Of a stretch of DNA of 64,000 nt, positions 37,997-49,542 are shown piece after piece; the first letter of the stretch is position 1; each line of letters starts with the position of its first letter. The notes under the pieces are model-generated. The model saw only the letters and a list, made by a program, of their open reading frames with translations. It did not search any database and was not told the DNA's origin. Where the stretch lies: positions 14,136,001-14,200,000 of the forward strand of contig NC_134161.1 in the NCBI RefSeq assembly GCF_033958435.1. The letters are read 5' to 3'. This DNA is from Carettochelys insculpta (lineage: Eukaryota; Chordata; Testudines; Carettochelyidae). The position numbers and the translations under genes are program-made.

Positions 37997-38359
37997 TTGC
38001 ATAATTAAGTGTAAGTGTTCACAGAACGGGGCCTTACTTTGTCTTATGCATCATCCCTTGTCAAAAAAATTAACAGGAAAAAGAAGAGCAAAGAGGAAGG
38101 AAGAATGAACGTTGCAAGAGGATTGGATGGTTTAGGGAATGATGGTACATGAACATGAATATTAAATCTTAAAACACCAACTGGTAAACCTTGGTACATA
38201 TTGAGCATATCCCATACAGATGGCTGTGTTTTTATTAATGAACTTCAGTAGTACAGCCAGCATAGGGTGGTGATGCAATAACACAAACATCTGCAAGGGA
38301 GTTTGCAAACACAGATGAAATGTGTTGCCTCCCACGTGTTTACAGTGTAAATGAAGCAA

Positions 38360-38560
38360 AGAAAAAAGTGGAAGTGTGGCTTAGTGGGTAGGACACTTAG
38401 TGGGTAGGACACCTAGGTTCTGTTCACAGCTCTCTGTTGCAACCTTGGACAAGTGTTTTTACTTCCCTGCACCAGTTTCCTCTATCTCTGTCTAATTAAA
38501 CTTATCTTCCTTGGCAAATTTAGTTTGAGATCTATAAAGAGAAAATGCTACATAAGAAGA
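38360..38560 (+). mobile_element. CORE-SINE/MIR-like fragment with duplicated head
   Basis: The SINE-like order 'gtggcttagtgggtaggaca', 'ttgcaaccttggacaagtg' and 'caccagtttcctctatctc' is visible. The 17-bp unit 'cttagtgggtaggacac' is tandemly duplicated at about 38375-38410. Confidence 0.5.
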
Positions 38561-38894
38561 GTTAAACATCTTACTATTAGATAAGGCACAGGACAACAGA
38601 CCGGTGTGAAATAACCGGAGTCATCTAGTCACAAAGATGTGGTCCCATGTTCGTTGGAAGAGTGTCTCTCTATTTGGCCCTCAATCCAACCAGGGCCTTA
38701 AGCCCGTCCTTCACTTTAATTGCTTTGCTGGGTTGGAGCTTTGCCACCAGCTCCACATCTGAAATAGCCCGAAGTTTAGGACATTGAGTTCTCAAAAGAG
38801 AGCCAGTTCTTTTTCTTGTTGGCATGACAGAGTTTGTGTTTGTCAATCTTCAGAGCATAATGCATCTATTTACTCTAGCTTCTTTTTAAGCGAG

Positions 38895-38896
<2 letters not shown>

Positions 38897-38988
<92 letters not shown>
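38897..38988 (+). repeat. (GT)46 microsatellite
   Basis: A perfect run of 46 gt units is visible. The Val-Cys frames read from it are artefacts. Long alternating purine-pyrimidine runs of this kind can adopt Z-DNA. Confidence 0.98.
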
Positions 38989-38990
<2 letters not shown>

Positions 38991-39129
38991 TGAGTGTCTG
39001 TTGCAGTTGGGTGGCATCAGTAGGTGGTTGTTGTTGACTTCATCAGTCTGTTATACAAGAACAAACTTCAGCTGTATAATTGCTGTGTGTGGGCCAGCAG
39101 GTTACACCGCATATTATTTGGGCAAGTTC

Positions 39130-39155
39130 GGGGGGGGGAGAGAGAGAGAGAGAGA
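39130..39155 (+). repeat. Poly-G then (AG)n
   Basis: Nine G are followed by about nine ag units, 140 bp from the (GT)46 run. Confidence 0.95.
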
Positions 39156-39424
39156 TAAAAACATAATATTCGTAATAGAGGAAACAAAGGAATATTTGTA
39201 ATATTGAAATAATTTTGTATACCCTGCATGACTAATCTTGGTCGATTGCTGTGAATAGGGGTAATTGTATGGGAGACTGTTAGCATTAGAGGGGTCAACC
39301 AGTAATAGGTCTCCACTACATCAGGTGCAGTACATATACTTAGTAAAAGACAGACACTGCCTCAAAGTGCTTACCTAACTAAATAGACAAAGAAAAGACA
39401 AAGGGTGGGAGACAGGAGGCACCA

Positions 39425-39665
39425 TTATACCCATTTTGCAGATGTGGATTGGAGGCATGGAGGGAGTAAGGGTAACATCTTCAAAAACACCTGTGTCCCA
39501 TTTTTCAAAGAGACACCGATGAGCCCAAGGAAATCTTACTGAAAACCCGTGAAGCGTAGGCTCCTAAGTGGTCTGCCCAAGATTACACAGGAAGTCTGGG
39601 GAGATTCTGGAGTTGAATCCCCACCTGCTAAATCCAGTGTTCTAGCTATAAGATGTCCTTTTGCT
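39425..39665 (-). mobile_element. MIR/L2-like fragment, antisense
   Basis: The plus strand shows 'tacccattttgcagatgtgg', 'gtctgcccaagattacacag', 'gaagtctggggagattctgg' and 'gttgaatccccacctgc' in the order typical of antisense MIR/L2. A similar one lies at 39785-39965. The interval 39480-39530 looks like an unrelated insertion. Confidence 0.6.
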
Positions 39666-39784
39666 GCTAAGAATCCAGCAGAAACGTTCCCTAAATAAAG
39701 GCTTCTGTCCTGTTAAAATACAGAGCAAGGTTTAGTGTGGGTGGTGGCAGTGATGTAATACACCACTTTTATGCCCATAATATG

Positions 39785-39965
39785 TTACAGACATCAACTC
39801 AAAAGTCCTCACAGCAGCCCAGGTAACGTTACTCCCATTTACCAATGTAGAAGCTGAATCAAGGGGATTAAGTAATTTGCCAGATGCTATACAGTAAGCA
39901 GGTGAAAGAGTCAAGACTAGACTCCACACCTTCCAATTCCCCTTGCTGTGCTAACCTCTAATCCA
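39785..39965 (-). mobile_element. MIR/L2-like fragment, antisense
   Basis: The plus strand reads 'tcctcacagcagcccaggta', 'tcccatttaccaatgtagaa', 'gtaatttgccagatgctata' and 'gtcaagactagactccac', the antisense MIR order. It is ancient and diverged. Confidence 0.55.
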
Positions 39966-40402
39966 CGCTGCTGATGCTTTGTGGGTACAGACTTGAGTAT
40001 GCCTCCGTAAAACAACTGCAGCTAATATTTGTCAGTTGTTGTCATTTGCAATGCCAAATTTTCATGCACACACATTTCATACAAATACAAAGAATGTCTC
40101 ATCTCTAACCTTTCTGTCTGTCTTTAATTCCTGCTGTACACTTCATACACTAGCAGGCTGTTGAATTTATGAATTCTGTTTCTGGTTCTTCTGTACAAGT
40201 AATGAATATATTAATATCTTCTTGAGGTGAATTGATTTGTGTTGCTACTAAAGTTGTTGAAACACTTTTTTCCCCTTGTCTTTGGAATGTTGGGCTCCCT
40301 GGGTTTAAAAAGTGCTTCTCCTGTTGAAAAATAGTTCCCATCAGCAACAGGGATTTTCAGTGTATTCATTGCTTAGGACCAGGCAGTAAAATCCCTCTTA
40401 AT

Positions 40403-40610
40403 TAGGGATTATAACCAGTTAACTGATTGTCTGGAGCGTCCCTGCCCACAGTGCTTTGAGACAGGCTGCTGCATCTACACTGGAGCATTCCCCACTGGTG
40501 GCAGGCCCTGCAGGGCTGGAGCAGCCCACTTCCTGCAGTATGTGAGGGTCTGCTCCACCCCCTGTTAGGGTGAGGCTTACCAAATAACCAATTAAATGTT
40601 GATATCCCTA
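40403..40610. mobile_element. hAT non-autonomous element, relative of 29830-30128
   Basis: The left end 'tagggattataaccagttaa' and the right end 'gttgatatcccta' are hAT-like inverted termini sharing the 'taggga' start and the subterminal 'ggttaac' type words with the copy at 29830. The flanking octamers do not match convincingly, so the TSD is unproven. Confidence 0.65.
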
Positions 40611-41890
40611 CTTGGAGACTCATATGCCAAGTAGGTGCAAGATTTGCACTTCTGTTAAGAGAAGATCCTGCAAAAACAGGGAAATTAAATATAGATTATT
40701 GCTGATGGTTCAAGTCTTAAGACTCATTTTGGACCCAGATGCAGAGAACCGAATAGGGACCCTACTACTTTTGTTAGTTCCCCATCTACATCTACATCAA
40801 GATGACAGTCAGTGAGAGCTTCAGCTGAAGGCTGTGTTGAGATCCTGGCCGTTGACACACTCCATGAATGAGGTAGCTAAAGCAGCTCCATTGGTACCAG
40901 GGATTTCCCACTCAGAGTAGAAGAGTGGAGATCAGAGGGTCAGGAAAGAGTTCCTTCTCAGAGAAGATTCTGTCTCCTGCACCCCCTCCAGCCCAGTGCT
41001 CCCACCCTCAAATTGCTCCTGCACCCCCCATTCTAAACCATTTGCTTCAGGCATACTGACTGCCTTACAATTTACCAGCTCCCCATTATTTATTTAATAT
41101 TTCCAGTGGTGTATTGTTGCAGATGTCCAAAGAGGAAGAATGTGGTTAATAAAACAAGTTAGAACAAGACAGGATCATCTGAGGCAACGTTTCAGCTGGG
41201 AGGCTCTGTTTGGGCCGAGTAAAACCAGTTCTGTCTCATTTTTCCTTACTCTGAGAAGACCTTGCAACCTATATGTCATCTCAGTGGTTCCTGACATTCA
41301 TTTAATTAGTTATTTGGTTTTGTTAATAATTTTTAATTATAATAGATAGTTGCTTGGCTGCCCTTGGGTCTTGGCCAACTTGAGAAAAAACACAATTGGG
41401 GCCTTGCTTCTAGGGTTTAGAATAATCTAGCCCAAACATTCCTACATCTGGTTTAGTCCTTCCTTGAGGTCCTAACACTGGTGATATGCTTTGGCTCTGT
41501 CTATGTTGCTGCTTCTTGCTCTTATTGGGGAATAAGAAAACAGCATAAAAAACTGCAATGACTCAATAAGGCAGAAATTAACTAAAAATTCCTGTGAAAA
41601 ATCACAATTGAGTTTTACTTCATCTTTTTTTAAAAATTGCATAAATATATTAGAAATACCTGTGAAATTCAGGCACCTAGTATATCTTTAAAATGTTACA
41701 GATATGGGATCTAGTCAAAACAGGTCTAGTCAAAATGACTAAAATGAGATCTAGTCAAACTGACCTTTATGGCTGATTGCCACCTGGAGAGTGTCTCCAG
41801 AATTGCAGTTTTATAGATCAGTGAATTGGGATTGCAGGGTCTTCACTAAAGAAGCTGTATTGTAGAGTGTCCAGCATATTGAGCATATTG

Positions 41891-42023
41891 GGCATCTGAT
41901 GAAGTGAGTCTGTGCTCACGAAAGCTCATGCTGAAAACTTTTCTGTTAGTCTATAAGGTGCCACAGGACCCTTCGTTGCTGTTACAGATCCAGACTAACA
42001 CGGCTACCCCTCCGATACTTAAC
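41891..42023 (+). mobile_element. Penelope-like 3' tail with hammerhead-like core
   Basis: The core CTGATGA (41896-41902) is followed by one A, the stem GTGAG/CTCAC (41904-41908 and 41915-41919) with a 6-nt loop, GAA, AGCT, C41927, and 'atgct', which pairs with 'ggcat' (41891-41895; four Watson-Crick pairs and one G-U). Downstream is 'gtctataaggtgccacagga', ending in 'cagactaacacggctacc'. Cleavage, if any, would follow C41927. Confidence 0.75.
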
Positions 42024-42780
42024 AGCATATTGAGGGCTGTAGATGCCACAGTAATACAAATAGTAAATAAAACTAATCATGTGAAAGTAGAAAACTCTAG
42101 TTTGGGAACAGTTCGTGGTTGAATCTTAGCAACTGAGATCAATAGATTTGTTTAAGCAGCAACTTTCTTTGTTAATTGCTGCTTGAAGGGGTAGCTCCTG
42201 CATGTGAAATTTAGATGTGAATTTTGAAACTCCCCACCACCCTTACAATAACAGGCCAAAACATTCGTTGTGGCTATGTCTTAACCCCTTGTGTTAGAAA
42301 TCACATCTGAAGCGGGGCCAACAGCCGTTGCTGGCCACAGAGCAATGTGTTGAGAGTGTTTGGTCTGCAGCCCCAGGAAGAGGTAGGTCTTCAGGCAGAA
42401 GGTGTGGGGCTGGGCGGCCAGCCCTCAAGTGCCACCAAGACCGCAACGTGGGGCCCTCCAAAGTTCTTAGAGCTGCGTGGAGCGTGAGGACTGACACTGG
42501 CAGCAACTCAGAGCCCAGGGTCCCAGGACAACTGCTCCCGCCACTCCACCTGTCTCCGCTTCCTACCTCCCCAGCTGGTGGGCCTGCACATATCCCACAT
42601 ATGGTCACTCAAAGGGGCCCTTGGATACCCAGACATCTGTTTTTAATACAGATAGGCCTGAGCTGAGCTTTTCAGACCTGAATCTGAACTTCTCAGAACT
42701 TCAGGAGCATCTGCTTATGGCATTTTTGGTTTGACCCTCACTCTGCTTTTAAGCACCTATGTGCTAAAGGACGCAAGGCA

Positions 42781-42995
42781 CCCCAGCGGTTAGAGCTGTA
42801 GCTTGGGGCTTAAGTGACCTCGGTCAGTTCCCGGTTCAGCCGTAGACTTCCTGTGTGATGTTAGGTAAGTCACTTTTGGTCTCTTTGTGCCTGAGTTCCT
42901 TTTCTGTAAAGCAAGGTTAATACTACTGCCATGCCGTAGAGCCATTGTGAGGGTATACACATTAAAATTTGAGGGTCTCAGATAATCAGTTATTG
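42781..42995 (+). mobile_element. MIR/CORE-SINE-like element
   Basis: A tRNA-like head ('ccagcggttagagctgtagc', 'gtcagttcccggttcagcc') is followed by 'gttaggtaagtcacttttgg', 'tctctttgtgcctgagttcc', 'tctgtaaagcaaggttaata' and 'gtgagggtatacac'. This is the full MIR order, in sense orientation and unusually complete. Confidence 0.75.
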
Positions 42996-43585
42996 AGGAC
43001 CAAATAAGTACCTTCAACAGATAATATCTGAGCCCCCCACTGCAGGATTTGAACATCTGGCTAAGACTGGAGAATTGGCAGGTGTATCCTTTTGTACATT
43101 CCCTGAGTAGATCTCATTTAAAACACACAAGAGCCCTGGCATAGGGCTGCTGTCCTTAGTACAAAAGCAGACCCAGCTCTCCTGTGAGAGAACAGGTGTT
43201 CCCGTAGTCCTCAGTCTAGATGGTTGGGTAGCACTGGGGGCTCTGAAAGGGTCAGGGAGACATCCAGTGAGGAGCATAATCATTGTGGGAGAGACAACTT
43301 GGAGAGCTGTAGAGCTGAAGCTCGAAGGCTATCCTGGCACAGTGAGGGAAGAGGACTGCACTAGACAGCCAGCATGCAGCTGGAGACTTCTGAAGTATGA
43401 TTGTTGGAGTTCTGGTTTAATTCATATTCATGGGACTTTTGTAATAAATGAACTCCACAAAGGCTGTATTTGTACTTGGGAAGATGCTTTGGACTATTAC
43501 TGGGGAGTCTTAAGCAGGGAAACTGAGACAGGTGCCACTCTTATGCTGCAGCCTGTAGCAGAAGGGCACTCCAGACATGGAAGCA

Positions 43586-43741
43586 GCATTCCCTGTAAGC
43601 CGAGTGCTCAGGCAGCCAGCCAAGAGAGATTCAGCCACCCACAGCTAGCAACATATTTCTATTGGTGGTGCACATCTGCACTTGCCTTTGTGCACATAAC
43701 AAAATTTATTCAGTACATGGATGGAAAAACGAGAGGGAAGA
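43586..43741. mobile_element. Short repeat element, family member 2 (pair with 9636-9818)
   Basis: It shares 'gccgagtgct', 'ttctattggtggtgcacatc' and 'acataacaaaatt' with the copy at 9636, in the same orientation. The termini 'cattccctgta' and 'gagagggaaga' form a short imperfect inverted repeat. Confidence 0.55.
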
Positions 43742-44664
43742 TTAAATGGAATCCATATACTCTTGGTGGCCACTTGATAATGAATAGGACATAACTGTCT
43801 AATTCTTCCACCCTTAGTAGTACCTTACTGTGCAGGTAGGGCTACCGAGATCAGTTGGACTGTTTATGGGATAAACTACTACTCTGTGTGAGTAAGAGTG
43901 GCAGAATCTAGCCCATGATATTCAATTCATGCAGCCTTAATACAGTGAGTGTATATTAAAAGTATCAGCCAGTTTTATAGGTACAGACTTTACTCACCAT
44001 GATTGGTGTAGAGATTATCTTTCACACCAGTTAAATTTTTCCAAAGACTAGAAACTTAGGTGTGCTCTCTGTATGTTTCTATATATTGTCATACATTTTA
44101 TCCTGGGTACTTTCAAGTGGGTTTTCTGAGAAATCATTAACCAGGACACAGAGTAATTGACACATTTATTCTCTGTGCATTGCATCTTGCATTTATCAGC
44201 CCAGACTACCTAATTACTCACTTCCTGCCACTTTTACCTTGTACCCAACAGAAATGCTGCCTCACTTACGCAGTTTTGCGTAAATCTGTTTGAGATTATA
44301 TTTATCACAATTCCACAGTTACGTTGTGAAATGGAGGAAGTCTTTTGTAAAGATGCATTATGGGTTAGTTGTTGGGTGACGCTGTTAGGGATGGTTTTAC
44401 GGTGCACTTAAGCTTTTTTCTTTTCCAGGTTCTAATGCCTTCCAGCCCCTTTGTTGGTGGTATTGCCCTCCTGCCACTTTGCATTCTGTTTGGCTAGTTT
44501 TTACTGCTGATTTCAATGTGTGTCCTGGTATTTTGTATCCTGGAAGCTGCTGGTAGACTTCAAATATATGTAAATCTAAAACCACAGGTCTTGCAGCTTG
44601 CTATGATTTGAAGATGAAATGTATAAGTTTGGACGTGATCAAAGAGAGACAAAGCAGTTAGTGA

Positions 44665-44830
44665 GCCATAGGTGTGATCTCGTGGTCTGAAGAGAGGACT
44701 GGGAACAACGTTCTAACCCCATCTCTTACATTTCTGCTGTAACATCGGGGAAATTACTTAACAGCTCTACTTCAGTTTCCCTATCTCCAAAATGGGAATA
44801 TTAATACGTGTCTTTTGAATGGCTTGCTTT
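44665..44830 (+). mobile_element. MIR-like fragment
   Basis: The motifs 'ggaaattacttaacagctct', 'acttcagtttccctatctcc' and 'aaaatgggaatattaatacg' in order are those of the MIR core and tail in sense orientation. Confidence 0.75.
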
Positions 44831-47800
44831 TGTTATATGTTTTGGTTCCTCTATTGATAGGACTATGAAAGTGCAGTGAAGCAAGTTAGGTGTCTAACTC
44901 CCGTTGATAATGTGCCTGATTTGCTTAAGCACCTTTGTAAATCCCACTAGGTGCCTATATGTGTTTCTGGGCACCTGTGTCACTGGAAATCTGCCCCTAG
45001 CTCCCCTTGACACAGAAATCATAACTTACAGACTGAACACGACAGCTAACACCTTCATATGGCAGCAGTAACCAGTTAACCAATACACCTCACCTTGCAC
45101 AGACACACAGCCCTCCAAGAGCACCTCTAGAAAGCTGCGTATTGGTGTCTTTGGAAAACAACAATTTTGAGTTATTTTGGGCCAGTCTCCATAGGTGATG
45201 GGCACATGTGTCCTTGCCCTCTTTCAAACTGATGTATCCCATGCTCCTTTTGTCTTAGTTTAGCACTGTGAACAGGCCCCTGTGCAGCTTTACTGCTCTT
45301 GGGGTGGGGAGAGGGTATCTTCTGAGCTTTACGAAAGGGGACCAAGAAAGACACACAGCTCATAAAATTATGAAAAGGAAAACTCTTTCCACTCCTCTCC
45401 AGCCTACCTCTTTTGGAGAAGCTGAAAGTTATAGCACTGATAAGAGAAATTTCTCACGCCCTACTTATGTAAATGACATCAGGGCATGGAAATTAATTTT
45501 CATTGTCACAAGGAGAATAAAAAACATGGGAAGAAATATCTAATGCTGTACAGCAACAGCTCATATATCTTCTGTATTTAGATGTGAAGAAAGATTTATT
45601 TATTTATTTATGCATTAAGTTTTCGTGACCTGTTCATGGGAACACTGAGCTCTGTTCCATCCTCGAAAGTTATACTGGTGTAACTACTGCTGTTAAAGCT
45701 GTGATTGTTAAAAAAACAAAAACAAAAACAAAACTGTGATACTGATAAAATATCTAGTGCGTGCACAGTTATACCAGTTGATAGATGCCATATACCAGTA
45801 CAGTTATTTTCCTTCCTGTACAAAAAAAAAATGTACTGGTATAATTGCATCCGTGCTGTGAGCCAGGAAAAGGTGCATCTGTTACTGCACTGTCATAGTT
45901 AAAGTGGGATGAGTTTTCTAGTTTGGACAGAGCCTCAGGTCTCATGTAAGGACAAATTTTGGTGGGATGTAAGCATGCAGTTAAGTGCCTTCCTGAATGG
46001 TGCAGTTACACTGGCATTTTACTTAAGAGAACCGAGCGAGTTGCACTTTGCCTTTACACAATCCTAGTAAAGTGCCCGTAGGTTAAAAGACAATCTGGCC
46101 TGAAGCAGATTTTTTTTGTGGAAAGCTGATCCCATTCAGAAGTCTTTCTCTGCTCTTACAGTTGTCTTTTTTTTTTTTTTTAAAATAACCTTCTTTGCCA
46201 TTATCTTAAGACCTACAGTACAAAAGTCAGTCGGTCAGATAAGAGAGATGTATTGCCAGGAAGTAGTGTAGTTCTCAAAAGTTGACATAGGCTCATTCTA
46301 CACCATCATTTGACTGGGCTGCAACTTTCTGGCTCAGAGAAGTGAAAAAGCACACCTTGCCCCAAGTGCAGCTAGTTACAGTGCTGTAAAATGCCTGTGT
46401 AGATGGCTTGCCAGAGCTGTTAGTTACTTCCCTCGCGGAGGCAGTTTACACGGAGTGTTGGGAGAGCTCCCTTCTGACACTCTTGCTGTGTCCATACTTT
46501 CATTTCAAAGCACTGCTGCAGCTGTGCTTAAATTTTAGACGTGTAGACAAAGTGGTAGACTTTCATCTTCATTCATAATATGTTTATTTTTTGATATGGG
46601 TCATTTCTTGCAAACCCTGTGGCATGTTGAAGGAAGTCCATGTTTGTGGCTTGATCCTTTATTTTTAAATGCTGGTAGCTCGAGGAAGGATGTTAGGGAG
46701 AGGCTGTAGGAGTGAAGTGTGGGAGGAGACTAATTAAGTTCCATACTTGAATATGCAAGAACGGGGGGTGGAAGGGATTGCGTGCTTGTAACATGTCACC
46801 TGCGGGCCACTTTCTGGATTGCACGGATGAGGTAATAAAAAGGAAATCATCAACACTGTCAAATCTCATCGTGCTATAGAAGAGTATCCCCATCCCCGTG
46901 CAGTTGCGCAGTCAGTTGGGAAGGACAGCTTTGAGGCAGGTTTAAGGGAGGACAAACAGGCTGCTGAAATGGAAATTTCTGAACAGCTGAAAAGCAGAGC
47001 TGGATGCAGAATGGTGATAATTGGGTGAGAGAATTTGTCTGTGGTTTTTGGTGACTTTTAAAATTCTGCATTTTGCAGAAAACTTCATTCAACTTCACTG
47101 AAAAAGCACACAAAGTACCAGCAGTAAGAAGTAGTGAGAAGTGGGTTTTTTTAAAGTATGTGGTAGGTCCCTTAACAGGTCTGGGTTTGCTTACGTTGCA
47201 GTTTCAAACCCTTGGCTGTCCCTTGCCAGCTGACTCAGGCTCCTGGGGCTTGGGATGGGGGTGGGGATCAGGGGATTAGGAGTAAAATTGCCTGTAGTAT
47301 TTCAAGAGCTGTTGGAAATGTGTCTACCAAAGGTATCTGAGTTCCTATGGAGTCTCATTGTTTACACTGGAGTTCTTTTAACTGAGGGCAATTTTTGGTT
47401 TGTATGTCCCATCTCACTGCCTTACCATCTTGCTCTTTCTTTAATTGCTGTTTGCTAAACTTCGTAGACAGTAATGGAACTTGATGACAGCCACAGTTTG
47501 ACAATGTTTGTTTAGAAAGTTAGATACGGTGTGTGCAACAGTTTAGTTGCGTTCACTGTTCCTGTCTGGGTGATCATTTAACTTTTACAGTCATTTGCTA
47601 CGTGTGGAATTCAGCTGAGCAGCTGCAGTTCTGCGTGACATGGTCCGTTAGCCAGCCAAGAAGCACTGGCTTGTGCAGTAGTGCACCTAATTGTTGAAAT
47701 ACTTCAAAAATGACATTGCTGCAGGGAAACTTGGTAGGAGGTCTGTGGGGAGTGCATGTGTGAGTCAGGCTGGATGTGAGAGGCAAGCAGCAGCTCCCAG

Positions 47801-47834
47801 TGGCTAAGGATGACCCTGGGGCTACAACTGGCAG

Positions 47835-48150
47835 GTAACACCTCTGCCTGAACAAAGAGCAGGGAGGAGCTGAGAGGGGTTTGAATCGGGGGTGGCAGTT
47901 AGAGGCTAGGAAAAGGGAGAGCTGGAAGGCAGCCAGCCTGAGGAGGGGGAAGCTACCCCCCAGAGGGGCACCCCTCGGGGTCTTCTCCCCAGGAGAGGTT
48001 GGAAGGACTGTCTCTGGCTGCTATGCTGTTGCTTCTGTGAGAAACTGGACATCTCTTGCCTAATAAACCTGCTATTGTACCTGCTGAGTGAGAGTCTCTC
48101 CTGCCAGCGGACGGGGTGCAGTGCAGGGGGACCCCTGAACCCCATCACAA
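47835..48150 (+). mobile_element. Possible LTR fragment
   Basis: GC-rich sequence ends in a polyadenylation-like 'cctaataaacctgctattgt', then 'tgagagtctctcctgccagc' and 'acccctgaaccccatcaca'. Such an AATAAA followed by a short GC-rich end is LTR-like and recurs, as I recall, in turtle genomes. No partner LTR, primer-binding site or gag/pol sequence is visible, so this is tentative. Confidence 0.35.
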
Positions 48151-49054
48151 GGTCTCATTCCCTAGACTGAACAAATAATTCAGATTTCCAGTAAAGCACA
48201 TGAGAAAACAGCACCTGATGACAACAACAAAAAGAAGGCTGGTAAGGTTATGAAAGATTGGAAGGGGAAACCAAAGTGCGGTTTGAGCAATATGAATGGT
48301 CTGATTTCAAGATGAATTAAAATGCCCTTGAAAATGAGCACTATAAAACTTCCACTTCATCCTGATGGGAGGGATTCATCTTTCAGTCCCAAGGAGATGC
48401 TCTGAAACTTTCAAACCTAATGGGAGATGCTGAGGAGTGACCTGAAAAATTCTTGAGTCACCCCAATGATAAAACATGCTGGGATCTCCTTGTTTCCACA
48501 GTCCCAGGCTTCTACATTTCAGTGCTTGGAAGGTCAGGCAGCAAAAGGGAGGGAGAAGTGCAAATGGGATGCCTGATCCTGGAGCAGGAGATACACAAGG
48601 TGCTCCAGGCCTTGCAAGAGGCAGATACTTAAATACAGCAATTATCAAGTATAGCAACCCGTAAGTGCCAGTGAGGTGTTTGAGTTGTTCCTCTGAAGGG
48701 GGGTGTTCTGGTGCCCAGAGATTAGGGGTGATATTGACCAGAAAGCGAATACAGTATTTTGTGACACTTGGGTATTTTTGTCTCATTTTTGTAAGTTTTT
48801 TATGGGAGGTCAAACTTGGAGATACACGAGAAAAATCAGCTTCTCTGAAGGGAGCAAACCACTACACTTGGTTGCCCTTCAGTAGAAGTGGAAGATCTCA
48901 CGGCGCTTACAGGTATGAGCAGGAGGTAACCAGTTCTGGTCAGTGCCCTTCTCCATGAAGCAGGATTTTGTTTCCAAGGCATTCTGGTATAGGATGGGGC
49001 CTCTTTGCCCAAAAATCTCTGCATGGTGTTTTAAAAAACAACTTGAGATACTGT

Positions 49055-49272
49055 AACAGCAACGAAGGGTCCTGTGGCACCTTCTGGACTAACAGAAAAG
49101 TTTTGAGCATGAGCTTTCGTGATCACAGACTTCAGATTTCCATGACCAGCATCTGATGAAGTGAGTCTGTGCTCACGAAAGCTCATGCTCAAAACTTTTC
49201 TATTAGTCTATAAGGTGCCGCAGGACCCTTCGTTGCTGTTACAGATCCAGACTAACAAGGCTACCCCTTCGA
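49055..49272. mobile_element. Penelope-like insertion: two inverted partial copies, exact 15-bp TSD
   Basis: A minus-strand partial tail (49055-49136) is joined to a plus-strand tail (49148-49272). The 15-mer 'aacttgagatactgt' flanks the whole at 49040-49054 and 49273-49287 without mismatch. In the plus copy the core CTGATGA (49153-49159), stem GTGAG/CTCAC, GAA, AGCT, C49184 and stem I 'agcat'/'atgct' (5 Watson-Crick pairs) are intact. The minus copy has lost one side of stem II. Inverted partial copies within one target duplication are typical of Penelope-like elements. Confidence 0.88.
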
Positions 49273-49542
49273 AACTTGAGATACTGTGAACATGGAAGGC
49301 AAAACACCCAATGGCTGGCTGTTCTGTGTTTCATGGTACATTAGTCTAAGCTATATCTGTGGCTCTCTAGGGAGAAGCTGACAGTGTCTGCTCCTTTCCT
49401 TGACCAGGTTGCTCATCTGCTTCTGTGCCTGACATGAAGCAGAACAGCAGTAGAGTGGATGGGGCAGGGAGGAACAGGGCATCTAAATAGGGCATCTAAG
49501 TTCAACAGTATTTCCAGCCGATGGTATATATTGCCTGATATA

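Noticed and set aside
38784..39201. Val-Cys repeat proteins
   Set aside because: Translation of the (GT)46 microsatellite.
43267..43794. 175-residue plus-strand open frame
   Set aside because: It runs into the repeat at 43586-43741, has no recognisable domain and sits in an intron of the RhoGAP gene; it looks like a chance frame.
48376..48813. 145-residue minus-strand frame
   Set aside because: No recognisable domain, and antisense within an intron; chance length.
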